DNA of 64,000 nucleotides from Prunella strophiata (Eukaryota > Chordata > Aves > Passeriformes > Prunellidae), in contig JAZBQD010000017.1 in assembly GCA_036583965.1 (NCBI GenBank), forward strand, positions 24,028,385 through 24,092,384, read 5' to 3'. The notes beneath the pieces were generated by a model. That model saw only the letters and a list, made by a program, of their open reading frames with translations, was not told the origin of the DNA and ran no database searches. The position numbers and the translations under genes are program-made. Below, in pieces: positions 24,876 through 37,500 of this stretch (the first letter of the stretch is position 1; each line of letters begins with the position of its first letter).

Positions 24876-25524
24876 AGAAATAGATTTTGAAGCATTTCAT
24901 CAGGCTGCAGCACTTCACTTCTGCCACTGTATGGTGCTGCACCAGGCTGTAAATACACGGCAGACCTTTGCATGTCGTGTGAAAAGCGTCATTGTAAATG
25001 AAGGCTGGTCCCCCCAGCTCACACAAAGGCAGAAGGAGACGGAGCTGTTTTCTGAGACACAAGAATGAGCTTCAGCTCCACTTCTCTTCGGCAGGGACAG
25101 AATGACTGCAGCGAGTTTCTGCAGCCAGCGCTGGGGCTGGGTCCTCCTCTGCTTCTCCACACACAGGCAGACTCTGTGGGAAAAATTAGTGCTCGACGTC
25201 CTCTGAAACACTATAAGTTCACCTCGGTAGGGTTTTACAGCCACACTAAAAGATGTAAGTGATAAGACACAATAGCAGGTGCTGTCAGAGCAGATGCTAA
25301 ACCATCCCAGGTTTTCCAGCTGCATAGAGGTCCAGGAGGAAGTTGAAGTACCAATCTCTTCAGTTAAATTTCATTTTTCCTTTCCTTCAGCTGGTTATCC
25401 TGCAGAAGGAGGAGTAATTCAGCACCACCAGCCAAAATATCAAAACCAAATTCCCTTTGAAGGACGGCAGAGGGTTTTAGCTTTTACCAGTGAAAGCAGG
25501 TTTCAGGCAATGGATGGACAGTAG
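24876..25524 (+). other. CpG-enriched island with candidate two-exon transcript and short ORF
   Basis: A long T-rich tract ending TTCTTCCAG (AG at 24874-24875) precedes a stretch with about ten CpGs in 380 bases, far above its surroundings. A consensus donor, AGAT|GTAAGT, begins at 25255. After 136 bases, a second acceptor, TTTCCTTTCCTTCAG, ends at 25390. An ATG at 25065 opens 63 codons to the donor plus one base. Joined to 25391 this restores phase and runs to a stop at 25522-25524, about 107 codons in total. The predicted peptide matches nothing I know. A 136-codon minus-strand ORF (24915-25325) overlaps, so coding on this strand is not certain. The piece could be a lncRNA exon, a novel small protein, a CpG-containing regulatory element or coincidence. 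No promoter was identified. Confidence 0.28.
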
Positions 25525-28500
25525 TAAAGCTGGTTATTTCTTTTGTGGAAATAATGGCACTTGTTTTACATTTCTCCATATATAAAATGAGCCACAATGC
25601 AAGCTTGTTGAGTTGCTGCAAATGCAAAATGCTCTGCAAGGGGAAATTCACATAATAATAATAATAATAATGATATAAAACAGTGGAAAAAAGGGGAGTG
25701 CTAAGTATTAAAATTTATACTTTCCAAATTAACTGTTTTTCTTTAAAACAGCATATGGTGTTAAGAAAAACAAGGAAAAAAATGTTGATAATCAACATAT
25801 ACAGCAACAATCACTGATCCCTTAAACACTTTCTCAAATTTTTTTTCTTTCATTGAGGCATTGTTGCTTAACAAATTAAACATGGTATATGTAGCTAAGT
25901 TAATTTGGTAGTTTTTTACTTTTATAAGAATCATAGGTGTGAGTGGGATGCTTACATTATTGTTCTTGATGCACAGATTTTTTGTCATTCTTCCTCATTT
26001 GATTTGCATCTTGGTTATTTTGCAGAAGATCCATATTCTGACAAAATCATGCTTGCATTAAAATAGAAAAAAAAGGGTTTTTTTTTTAGTTTTGTGTGAT
26101 CAAAATTGTATATTTAAAATATATGTTAACCTGGGAGGCCCAGTGGCAACAAGTAATGTTTTCTTATATTTAAGGATATGTGACTTTATGTGTTTTCAAT
26201 GCTTTTTTGGATATTTTGATATTATTAATATGAGTTAATCAGGTGGGTATGGGTGCTTAATAATTTTATAATTTTGCCTGCTTTTTTAATCACATGGAGT
26301 CTATTTATTCTTTATAGTTCCATTTATTTGTAGGAATTGATTAACTTTAAATATCCACAATGTCATTTTAAGGAAGGGTGTGAAAGGGTAGGAGAATGAG
26401 AGGGGCAGAAGGGAAATGGCATTGTTATAGGGTACTTTAGAGATATTGTAAAAATCCACCTAAGATTTCTAATGAATTTCTTTCATTCCAAAAAAAAGTC
26501 TTTTTTCAGGAGAACAAACATCAACACCTGCATTTCCAGTGTGTATTTCAAAATAAAAGCATCAGCTCCAGTTTGAATGCCTACAGTTTAAAGATGGATT
26601 GAAGAAAATGTAGAATCAAAGATTTCTGGGTATTTCTAGGTATGGAAGATATGAAAATGATAAAAATTTTGTGTTAAAATTCTCTATCCATGTTTGGAAT
26701 ACAATTGGTTAAGGACAACCATTCCATCTTTGAGGAATGATCTCTGTCTTGACTAGAAGTACTTTTTAAATATAGGGGAAGTTCCAAATAAAGATTAATG
26801 AAAACATAATCTCATATTATACTGTTAAATAATGGTAGCTCCTTTTAATATTTAAAATGTAAAAATGTTTAGATTTTTAAGCAATTATTTAATTGTAGGT
26901 TTCCTTATTATTCTCACTATTTAATTCTTAAAAATTAATTATTTTTCTTTTTTTTTTTTTCTGTTTCTCTGCTTTATTACCTTTACGTCCTAAAAGGTTT
27001 GAATTTGTAGATGCAAAAATTAAAAAAAAATTGCCCAGTTTTTTTTTCTTTTTTTTGCTTCTGCAATATATTTTTGCTTCTTCCTAGCAGAACTGTCATA
27101 TTTCAATGGAGATTCCCTGTCTTTTTATTTTAATGACAGTGAAAATGAACAGATTATAAGACAGAGAAAGATTTTCTCATGTGTTCAATAAAATATTCTC
27201 AATCATTAATCATTCAGGAAAAGAGCTTGAGTCATATTGCAGGAACATACAAAACAAATTTTGCAGGCTGATGAAACTACAGCCTGTGATGTGAAAAGTC
27301 TTCTAGTTTTCTTTATACAAAAATTGTACAAGAACACACAAAAATCAGTTTATTTTAGAATGTGTGACTGCCTTAGGATTGTCCTGTATTGATTTTGTTC
27401 AGAGAAATTTGATCAGATCTAGACATCAGGTACAAAGGTTGCTCAGTCTTCACCCCAATATTTTCAAGTTTAAAGTGTTTGATTCTTCAGGTTTTATACC
27501 TGCACACTGGAGCAGATTTGCAGGGGTGTTGAATACCAAATATAATGGTTGAAGTCAATGTTTAAGTAAATGATGAGCATAGCTGGAAAGTCTTGAAATC
27601 TATATCAGCATTTCCATTGAATCCAGGATGGAGATGGAACAAGCACACTTGGCCTTACTGGAGCACTTGTTTTCTTCCTCTATGATTTCTTCAAAGGCTA
27701 AAGCTGAGAGACAGGCTGGATTACAAAACTGAGATGTGAGAGATCAAGAAAAATCTATTCCTGTTATCTGGTGGTGGGATTTTGGTTTGATTTCATTGCA
27801 GACCTGTCATGAAAGTAAAAATTGGAGAAAATCTATTGCACTTTTAAAATCTGATTTTTTAAATCAGTCGAAAAAGTCTTGGAATTAACATTCACTGAGA
27901 GATTTCCACATTCCTACAGTGCCTCATATTTGTCTGGTATAATAAGTATAATTTCTAAATATTAAATTTACCTAGGCTGCAAGCAGAAAATTAAAACATA
28001 GCTTAAAAAAATAGACAAGCTGCAGTCCTAGGGGAAAACAGGTAAAGTATAATGCTTAAGGGCCACCTTTCCTGCCATTCTATCAGTGTTTTTTTTTTTT
28101 TCCCTGTACAAAACTACTTTTATTTGCTGTTCACAAGACAGAATTTTTGTTGCCAAATTTTGTTGCCCTTTTTTTGCATTTAGTCATCCTTTATCGACCT
28201 TATTTTTTTCTCTTCACCTTTTCAAATGGTATGCAGGTTTTCAGCCTTTTTTTCTTGCTCCCTGTTTCCTGCATTGCCAGAACTTTCCTCCTCCACTTGC
28301 AGTCATCAGTTTGACTGGTTTTGACAGTCCTAGCTATTAATGCTTTTTCCTTCACTTCAAGGGCAGCTCTGCTTGCTTCTCTCTTTTACATAACCCTATT
28401 GACCAGTTCAGACAGCTGGTTTGGCATCTCCATGTTTTCTGCTGCTTCTGTGTCCACTCACATTTTTCTTTGTAAATGAAGATGTTGAATTGACTACTCT

Positions 28501-31500
28501 CTCTTGTTGATCTCTGTGTCATCTTGGACAAATCCAAAAGTCTGTGAAAGGATTAAACTAGTCTGTTCATGGAATAACAGCTCAATTTAGAACTCCTTAT
28601 TCTCTCTGCACTCAGAAAATGGGACTTGAAGTGACTAAGAATGAATACAATAAAAAATGTTTGTTACAAATGCTTTGATTTTACCAATGGATCAGATCAA
28701 TCATACAAGTGACTTTTGACTTAGCTCTGATCTTTTTATTTCTCCATTCAATGGCTTGGCTCTTTGTCATTGAAAAAAAAAAAAAAAAGTCAAGACCAAA
28801 ACTTTAGTTTACTCTGGAGCTGGATTTGATTCTGTGTGCCAGACACCTTTCTAATTGCTGAAAACAAGATATGGCAGCATAGAAGATGAAGTTTTGGTTA
28901 ATCTGTACTTTACAGGGTTGTTCAAAGTCTAGTCATATTAAATGTGAGTTGAGGAGACAAGATAAGGAGTGCTAAGACTTAGAAACCCTGTCAGTGAAGT
29001 TCACCTAGATTGGCAGTGAGATGAATTCATTGCAAGTATATGCTATATGTACATAGGAAATATAATGAAAGAATATAAATGAACCAAAATAAAATTAACC
29101 AATGTGTCAAGCAAAAATAATACTTGGTAACGTCATCTTTTGCTATTAATACATTTTGCTTTCAATAGCAACCATGACCTGGGCAACTTTTATATGAAAC
29201 CCAGACCTAGTCCAAAAGGTGTGAGATTTGATATCTATTACTCTATTATCTCTGTCTACTGCTCTTAATCAAGGGGAATTTGGAGATGGGGCTCATAAAT
29301 GAGGAAGAATATAAAAAACGCTACCTGGTTTTGGTTTTCGAGCAGTGTTTTTACCATTAAGAAAAATCAATAAGTGGATTGGCTGTGTTAATTATGGAAA
29401 TTTTTTTCCTGAAATGTATCTACTGGATATCATTACCACAGAAATCACATTATTATCTGCCTCTGCCTTCCTACTTTCTTGACCAGATGTATACTCATAA
29501 CTATTTATAATGGTGAGGTGGAGCTTTTTTCCCCTTCTCCTTTCTGTTTTGCTCACATTTGTCTAAACCAAACCTGTCATTAACTTTAAATCTGTTTTTT
29601 CTGTTTCATATTCTGTTATAATACCATCTTACCTTCGATATGTTATCACATAAAACACCATGTAACAGAAGAGAGGGAGAGAGAGAGAATGCCCTTCAGA
29701 ATAGCTGACTTCAAATGTATGAAGGGTCCCAGATTAGTAGGGTTAGCAAAGCAATACCCCAATGTCCAGAGAAATTAAAGTGAAGGAAACTTTTAGAAAT
29801 GTGCAATAAACATTGGAAAAGTAGGAAAAAAATTAAGGTGGTAACAGGAAATTTATAACTAGGATTGAAGAAGAGAAAAAAAAAAAAAGAGAGAGAGAAA
29901 TCTTAGAAGTACAAGAAGAAACTGGGAATGCATTAGTGGTGAAATCAATATAGGAGCATTTACATCAAATGCGAAATTAGGATATACTCTTGGTATTAAT
30001 TCAAAATCATGGCCCATGATCTCCAGCCAACTGGAAGCCATTTTTAGAACTAGATTGGTTCCAAAACTCAGGAAGCAAATTGATGTTTATTTTCCCAAAT
30101 TAGTTGTTAATAGTTGCAAGTTAAATCCAAGTAGTCAGAGATGTGAATCACTGTTAATAATTCTGTATGTACTGTGATGCAATCAAAGACATTTTGCTTT
30201 GTAAGGGCTTCATTGTTTAACAGACATCTGAATTTTGGCAAAAAAACCCCATAAGCTCTAATGGAATTGTTTTTGCAGTTTGTATTATTTGACCATTACA
30301 CAGTGTGGGCGTCTTAACCTTGAAAGCTGCAAATAAAAAGCTTGGAAACATGTGTTGAGCAGCCTTTTTGCCAGGCTTGTGAGACCATACAGCATATGGA
30401 TGGGTCTTAAATGAACCTCTAAAACATCTTTGTTTTCCTGCCTGTAGTTGCAAATCTTACAAAGACATTGTAGGTGGGACTAATTTCTGACAACACAGAC
30501 ATTAGTGTTGCATTAGACTGAAGTACGGTGATCCTGCAAAATTCTCAGCTGATACAATGACTCCACTAAATTCCATGAGCACAAACTAAAATACAGCTTC
30601 ATATAGTCAGAATCAAAACTGATGCAGTAAAACTATAATTCAATCCTGAAAATATCATTAGGGCTGCATACTACAACACTATTACATAAGGCTACCATAC
30701 TTCATAGACATAGATTTATTTTACTTATCAAATACCCGTATTTGTTCAATAAAAGACAAGCATGATAGTAGTTAATATTCTGTATATCTGAAATGTAAAA
30801 ATATTTTTATCTATAGATGGTAGGAAAAGGCTCTCACAAAGAATCCCATTTAAAAAAGAAAATAAGTAATCTTCAAACCCAGGAATGTAAAGAAGATAGG
30901 ATTTTTTAAGCAGTATTTGGAACATAAGTATCCCTATGTCAAACTCATTTAACTTGACTAGAAAACATGAAGAACAAATGCAAAAGATGCTGGTTTGGGC
31001 AGAGATAAAAAGAAATCACAATGAAATTTTAATGTTGGTGGTGTCAGAGGGGTTTTCCTGTTAATGCCAAAAACATTAATTGGGTCTCTCTTCAGTTGTA
31101 GAGTTCAGATGTTTCATGTTTTGGTTTCTTTGAATCTTCACCACTTCAGAAATTTCATTTTTTAATTTGCCTCAGTTGTCAACAGAATCTGAACTGAGTC
31201 TCATTCAAATACCTAGATTTGTCTGTACTAGTTTATATGCCATTTCCACACAAAGAGTGTGCTAGCCAAAACACGGGGAGTAGTGAAACAAGCTAGTAAT
31301 ATTGCCTGCAAAGGATAGCTCTGGGTTCCTGGTTTGGCTGCATTGACTCTGTGAGTGTCAACATTGCCTTTCTTGTACTGCGACCCAGATCTACCATGTG
31401 AGTTCTCCACACAGTAAAAGAATAATGCTTGAGAGAAGGCAAATTGTCAGCTGTGTTATAAACTTTCAATATATGAAAAATTATTGACTGAATTACAAAT

Positions 31501-32366
31501 TACAGTTGGAAACCATACCAGCTAGCAAAGAACCAGAGATTTTGAAATATCTTAGGTATTACTTAAAATTTACTGAAAAAAATTCAGCATCTAGCATCAT
31601 CTGGGACAACTGATGTGGGCACCATTGGAGTTTATACTTTTTTACTATGTTTTACTTATATATAGACACATAGGTAAATATTTAAAATATTTATTACCAG
31701 ACCTGTTAAACAGAAAGAAAGAAATCTCATACTGAGAATGGTGAAGAAGTCCAGAATAAACACAATAAATATCTCTAAGTCCAACAGAACAGGAAATTTT
31801 AGTGATGAATGTACCATGATATATCACACTAATCACACAGTCCATGAAATTATAGTCAGCTTGAAGTATTGTACCAGAAATGTTTTCTGCATTGAGCATG
31901 CAGAAAAGTACAGTTTATACAAAAAAGTACACCTATGGATAGCATCATAACAGCTTCTGAATAAAGTAACTTTTAAAACAAATCTACACCCTATTCATAC
32001 TGAGCTGTAAGTCATCTCTTTATTTAATCAGGGAAAATAAAGTCTGAGATTTTATGTCCACTGGCCTCGCCTCCCTCAGAAAGAATAGGAGAGGCACGTG
32101 GGAGGAAGAACCTACATACATCTGAATAAAATAGAGTATTGTACAGAAATTAAACTTCTTTCACAATCAATATTACAGCAATGAGCAAACCAAAAAATCA
32201 CCAAGTATGTGCATTACAGGATTTCAACTATCATTACTTAAGGAAGGTTATAGAATAATTGTATATGTATATAAATAATATTGAAATGAATAAAAACAGA
32301 CAGATTTCAGATTGTACCAAGCCACTCTAGAGGGAAGACAAACCAATCCCAAAGGAGGATCCAACA
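25525..32366. other. long unique AT-rich stretch, no gene seen
   Basis: Nearly 7 kb with no recognisable gene or interspersed repeat. Minor items are (AAT)n at 25652-25672, an A-run at about 28771-28786 and an AG-rich run at about 29870-29900. A moderately complex stretch at about 30150-30560, with SOX-like CATTGTTTAAC and TAAT cores, could be regulatory. ORFs are short. Confidence 0.45.
25652..25672 (+). repeat. (AAT)n microsatellite
   Basis: Seven consecutive ATA/AAT units; simple slippage repeat. Confidence 0.92.
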
Positions 32367-32396
32367 CCCCTCCCATCCCCTAACCCCTCCCACCCC
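32367..32396 (-). other. G-quadruplex-forming motif (minus strand)
   Basis: Six runs of three or four C in 30 bases on the plus strand, at 32367-32370, 32372-32374, 32377-32380, 32384-32387, 32389-32391 and 32393-32396, with one- to three-base spacers. The minus strand therefore carries six G-runs with short loops, well beyond the four needed for an intramolecular G-quadruplex. The plus strand could form an i-motif. It is isolated in AT-rich DNA about 380 bases upstream of the solo LTR. Confidence 0.85.
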
Positions 32397-32777
32397 ACGT
32401 CCAAAAGACAAAGCAAACTAGTCCCAAAATGGGTCCAAAGGGGGAACAATAAAATAATATGTCTCAATAAACAAAAAAATGTGTCTCGCTACAAAGAAGA
32501 TCCAAGACTGTGCCTGGAGTCACTCAAACATCCCTGGACAGAGTCCAAGATGATGCAGAAAGCTTGCGTATGTTTCAATCTGTGCAGGAAAGAAAAAGGA
32601 TGCAATACTTGGGAAGTTCTCAGAGAGCAAAACTCAATTTTGCATCAAAATTAAGTCCTTTTACTGTTCTAGAGACACAAAAGGATATAGGGCACCACAA
32701 CATCAAGTATTCAGATGATGAAGTTTTCTGTTGTTTCAAGACAATTTTTTTTCACTAATTTTTCCCTTCTAACCAGG
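32397..32777. other. unique sequence between G-rich motif and solo LTR
   Basis: Contains an 82-codon ORF at 32510-32758 with no recognisable domain. No polypurine tract precedes the LTR, so I see no sign of proviral interior here. Confidence 0.5.
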
Positions 32778-33275
32778 TGTCCTGGGTTGCAATGCGAGAT
32801 GTATTCTATTACCATCTCCTTGTACTTTTAAAACTAGGAGGGGCAGTGTTCTCCTTATCTCTTACCTCCTGCTGTGGGATTCTCATGTTAATGGCTCTGT
32901 TAATGGCCCATCAAGGCCTTATCACATAATTCATAGAAGTTACAATAGTCCATTGTGAGGTGATCTGCCCAAGGGGGAGGGCCAGGCAGTTTCATGGGAT
33001 AAAGTTTGGGTTCTGAGACAGAAGAGGCAGTCCTGCTCTTCGGCTCTGCCTAGGACACAGGACAGCCTCACTGCTTGGGTGGGACCATTTCATTTTGGGA
33101 CTGCTATTAGCACTCCAGCTGTGAGGGAAAGATATCAGGTGACACTTTGACTCTGTTTTGTTTTTTTTCCTCTCTACCTTTTTTTTTTCCTTTGCATGTA
33201 TTTTATTTTAGTTTTCTATTAAATTGTATTTCTGACTTAGAGTGTCTCCCTAGTTTTTACTTTCAAACCAGTACA
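32778..33275 (+). mobile_element. solo LTR of an endogenous retrovirus, 498 bp, with target-site duplication
   Basis: The element starts TGTCCTGGGTTG and ends AAACCAGTACA, giving TG...CA termini with near-perfect inverted ends. It is flanked by the identical pentamer CCAGG (32773-32777 and 33276-33280). Plus orientation is supported by a TATA-like GATAAA at 32998-33003 and an ATTAAA poly(A) signal at 33218-33223 in the expected order. The sequence resembles an ERVL-type LTR family I associate with passerine birds, and a 5-bp duplication fits ERVL. There is no primer-binding site after it, no polypurine tract before it and no viral coding sequence nearby, so it is a solo LTR. Confidence 0.92.
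33218..33223 (+). promoter_or_regulatory. LTR polyadenylation signal ATTAAA
   Basis: The common variant poly(A) hexamer lies 52 bases before the LTR end, where an R/U5 signal is expected. A GATAAA TATA-like box is at 32998-33003. Confidence 0.55.
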
Positions 33276-34544
33276 CCAGGTTGCCTTTCTGGCTAATCAC
33301 ATCTCATTTGCACTCCAGGATTTCATCATTTCATATGGCAGAGTTATTAGAAGTTAGCTTTCTTACTTGTCTGTGGCAAGTCCTCTTTGTTTTTAGCACT
33401 TGTCTTCCACTCTTGAGCAGTGTCTTTCTGCCAGAGGGTTGAAGGGATGTTTTTTTGATCTGCCTAGGAAAATATTATGAGTAGAGCTCTATCATAATAT
33501 GTATTTAAATAACCATGAAAGTGTTCAATTAATATACAAATTAAGAAGATTCATTTCACCTTGATGATATGTATTGGGTCTGAGGTAAGTTCGTTTCTGC
33601 TACAGCAGCCCTCACCTTCCTGTGCTTTGCACTGGTGGCTAGAAAGGTGTTGGTGACACTACCACATCATGTATTAAATATCTCTCATAATGACTCAGTC
33701 AGTGTCAATTTTCAGCACCCAGCATTAAAATACTTTTTCCAAGTGGTAATTGACACATGTGATAGGTAGGTGCCTGCTCAAATGTCCTTGAGCATCTTTG
33801 GGGAAGGGACTTTGAAGTCAGTTTTGATTTTTCATCTTAGTTTTCCTTACAGTAGGAGAATTTATAAGGGGTAGCCAACTGCAAATCTGGCATGTACACC
33901 TCAAGATTTTTATTCAAGGAACAAGGCTAATAATATTTTTAGGCAGGGATGATCTTTGCATTTCAACTCAAGGTTCAACAGTTTAAGAGAAACTACAATT
34001 TCTATATTAGTTTTGTTTTGCAACAAAAGGCTTTTGCAACGAAAGGAATGATACTATATCAGAAACAACAGCTAAAATGCATTAATCAGGCCTTAAATAA
34101 CATGGAAGAAAGTTGATAATTTACCTTTGGCACATTGCTATTTTATTTAGCACATGAGAACGGTCAAGCCCTGCTAAAGGACTCTGTGCTGAAGGGTGAG
34201 TTTCAAAAATTACTCTCATACCTGCCTGAGATTTTGTGAGAGAGTTTTCAGAGTGTTTACACAGGCATCCTTAGACCTACCTCATCTTGCATGAATCTTT
34301 GAATAAGAAACACTCTAAAGGTCATCATATGTGAAATATTTAGTAATGACAGATTGCCATATGTATGAAATAATGATTTATGCAAAAACACTACTTTCAG
34401 TGGTGGCAAATGACAACAAAACAAAGAAAAATTTTGCATCTGCTTAGAAGGACTTAAAACAGTAACTGTAGGGTTAGAACACATCATATACACTGAAGAA
34501 TGTACAAGAACCATTATTTTCCAAATGAACTGGAGGTGGAAGAG

Positions 34545-34578
34545 GGTGGAAGGCCAGATCAGGTGGAAGGCCAGATTA
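34545..34578 (+). repeat. 17-bp tandem duplication
   Basis: GGTGGAAGGCCAGATCA at 34545-34561 is followed by GGTGGAAGGCCAGATTA at 34562-34578; the copies differ at one base. Confidence 0.9.
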
Positions 34579-37500
34579 GGCCTGTGCTCTGGGAGGTATG
34601 TGAGGTTTGTATGAGTCACACTTTTTCCACATACAGAGCACACTTGAACTGAGCACCAAAGGAGAGGACAGAAGGAGCTGGGACAACCAGGGACAGTACA
34701 GAGTGAAGCATAACTTGAAGCAAAAGCAATCCATAAGGTAAAAAAATCTGTGTTTGAATATGCAAAAAGACAGTGCAGACACAACAAGTAAAGCTACTCA
34801 GACGTAAAGATGTACAGCAAAGTAAGACTTTACAGAAAATATGTTATGTAAAACAATCCACAACTGTTCTGTTTTCTTGTCTGTGCTTGTGCCTATTAAA
34901 AGATGCTTCAAATGATCTGTGCTTACTAAGAAAGCAAAAAACCAAGAAAAGCGAGCACCTTCCAAGGCAAAAATTGGCTTTTGGCACATACATGAGTACT
35001 TCTTGGGCTCTATGGGTCAACTGTTATTTCCCCATATTCTCCTAATTCTTGATGTGGCTGGTTAGCAATATTTAGTAAGCTTGGTTCCTTCAAGGAGAAA
35101 ATAATGCTAAAGGTATGTTTCCAAGTGCAGATTTTATAGTCCTGTTTTGTATCAGTGGCTGCCCTTTCAGTACTGTGGCTACATGGCTGTAAAAGTGGTC
35201 CTTGTGAAGCGAGAGCCTGGTGCCTGAAAAAGGCATAAAAGGGTCATTCTTTCACCTAACAGCATTTTGTGGCTGGTACATGAATGCAGCTAGTCAAACA
35301 GTGATGGTGCTTGTGCCCTTCCTGTGCTCTGATTTAGCACTGGAGGAGGCAAATGTAAAATCAGTGAGTACAGAGGTCAGGGGATGTAAGGCAAAATGAA
35401 GGTGGAATTGGTTTTGTGCAAACCAGGTTGCTCTGTGAGATTTAGCTCAGTAGTTTCAAGATGGTTTGAACTAGGTTACTGTGTAGGCCAGCTGGGATGA
35501 GGATTTCTAGTTGTATCAGATGACAGCTCTAATTATGCTTCACACCAAGGCCATGCAGCTATTCAGGAACGTGTTTTTAAAGGCAGTGTGAAGGAACAGG
35601 CAGCAACACTCTAGGCTGAATCAATAAAATTGCTCAAATGCATCAGAGCATACTACTAAGTCAGGATGACCTACCAAAACATGAACCTGAGTCAATCTGA
35701 AGTATGTGGTGCATACTCTCAATGATTTCTGCTAGAGTGATTTCTTAGGATTTCTGAAAGGCTCTTTGAATATCTAAATCTTTCTGTGAACATCTAGCTT
35801 ATACAATTCATTTCAGGAGAAAAAAATTTAGAAGGTAATTTAAAAAAGGTAGAAAAGAATGACTGAAGACCTCTCTTGTGTAGGACAATAAACGAAGATT
35901 TTATAACATATATTGTTTATCTACCTTTAGACATGCACAATTTTTTTTGCTAACATCAACCAAATTACCAAATTATGCATGTTAAGTTTCACCCATACCT
36001 AACTGACCTGTGCTTACAGAGATCTTTATTCCAATTAGGAGGTCACACTTCAGTGACTCCAGTTATAAATCAGGAGTAGAGGAATAAGCACAGAGGTAAA
36101 AATGGCATGGGAAAATCATAAATTGGTCATGCACAAAAGTTCAGAGCAACACAGTTGTAGATTCCAGGACAGACTAGATGAGAGGATGAACCTGCAGTAA
36201 TCACTTTCATTGACACAGAGGGCAGTACCTTAGTTGTTTGCATGTAATAAGAATAATGATTACCTGCAGATATCTGGCATTTAAAGTACCTGACTTCTAT
36301 TCCTACATGTTGGTTGTAATCTCTGGCCCATTTGTATTGTGCTCCTTAAAGCAAAATAATGCATGTAAAATGGCCTTGGTGGGCTTTGTTCTGCATAAAT
36401 TTTTCTACACTTTTCACTAATTTTTGAGTTGAACATCTTTTATTGTCTATCGTTTGGGAGATACAAACCTTTCACACTGGGATTTTAGACATTAAACCTG
36501 AAAAAGAATTTCTTCCTGTTCTCATCAGCTGAGAAGAAAAAAATATTCTATTTTGTCCTGTGTTGCAGAAAATAACACATTTCACAGCAAAAGATTTTTA
36601 TTGTTTCTGACAGCTGACTTGCTTTTTTCAATTAAAGTTTTTTTCCTAAGCATTCTTCCACAAGTTATTTCTTTTTTTAACAGGATGCTCTAATAAAATC
36701 AAAAGTCTGTAAAATATTCTTAAAATAACATAAAAATACTAATAAAAAAAGTCTGTATTGGTGTTGATTATAAGGCTTAGCTTATTTGAAAAGAAAAATA
36801 ATGCTTTTGTTTGTACAAGTAAATACTACTATTAAGTATTTAACCATGCAAGCATCTATGGTTGGTGATTACTGTTGTTTAAATAAAGACAGATTATTTT
36901 CTTAAGAACAAATTTTTGCTATTGATTTCACCAATGCTTTCCAATAAAGTATAATATACTGGAAGCTACAATTAAGAATTAAGAGGACTGATTTGTCATA
37001 GTAATCCTAAATTAGAGGTGATTCAACAAAAATGTTTGTCTTATTAACTCAATAAAGAAAAATCTCTTTTAAAAAGATTTTTTTTCACTAGAATTGTTAT
37101 TCTTTTGTAATGAAAAGTGTTCTTGGAAAATGAGCATTTAATATGTAACCAATTAGTAAAAAACATTAAGCCAATTACCAAACACAATTTCTATATTAAA
37201 TGTTAATTAAATTCAGAGGTATTTTTAATAGGATTAATATGAAGAAAACAAATTTTTAAAAAGGCAATTTAGCCTCAGTCTAATCTATTAATCAAGAAAA
37301 GTGTTTGGTTTTCACAGACATATTTATAACAATATTTACAGTGATGGTTCATTTAACATATAGAAGTTCAATTCATATCCAAAGGGCTTGAAAATTCAGT
37401 TAAGCCTTTTGTTTGTGTACTTGAACACAAAAATTGAAATATATATTTTAATGTAATTGCTAAAAATAAAATATCAGCAATACTCCTTTGATACTAGCAA

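Noticed and set aside
1181..33060. A shared 15-mer (GCTCTGCCTAGGACA) between about 1181-1195 (minus) and the LTR at about 33043-33057
   Set aside because: A few 15-base matches are expected by chance in 64 kb on two strands, and the flanks do not align.
32397..33290. A provirus attached to the 32.8-kb LTR
   Set aside because: There is no polypurine tract before it, no primer-binding site after it, no viral coding sequence near it, and the target duplication hugs the single LTR.
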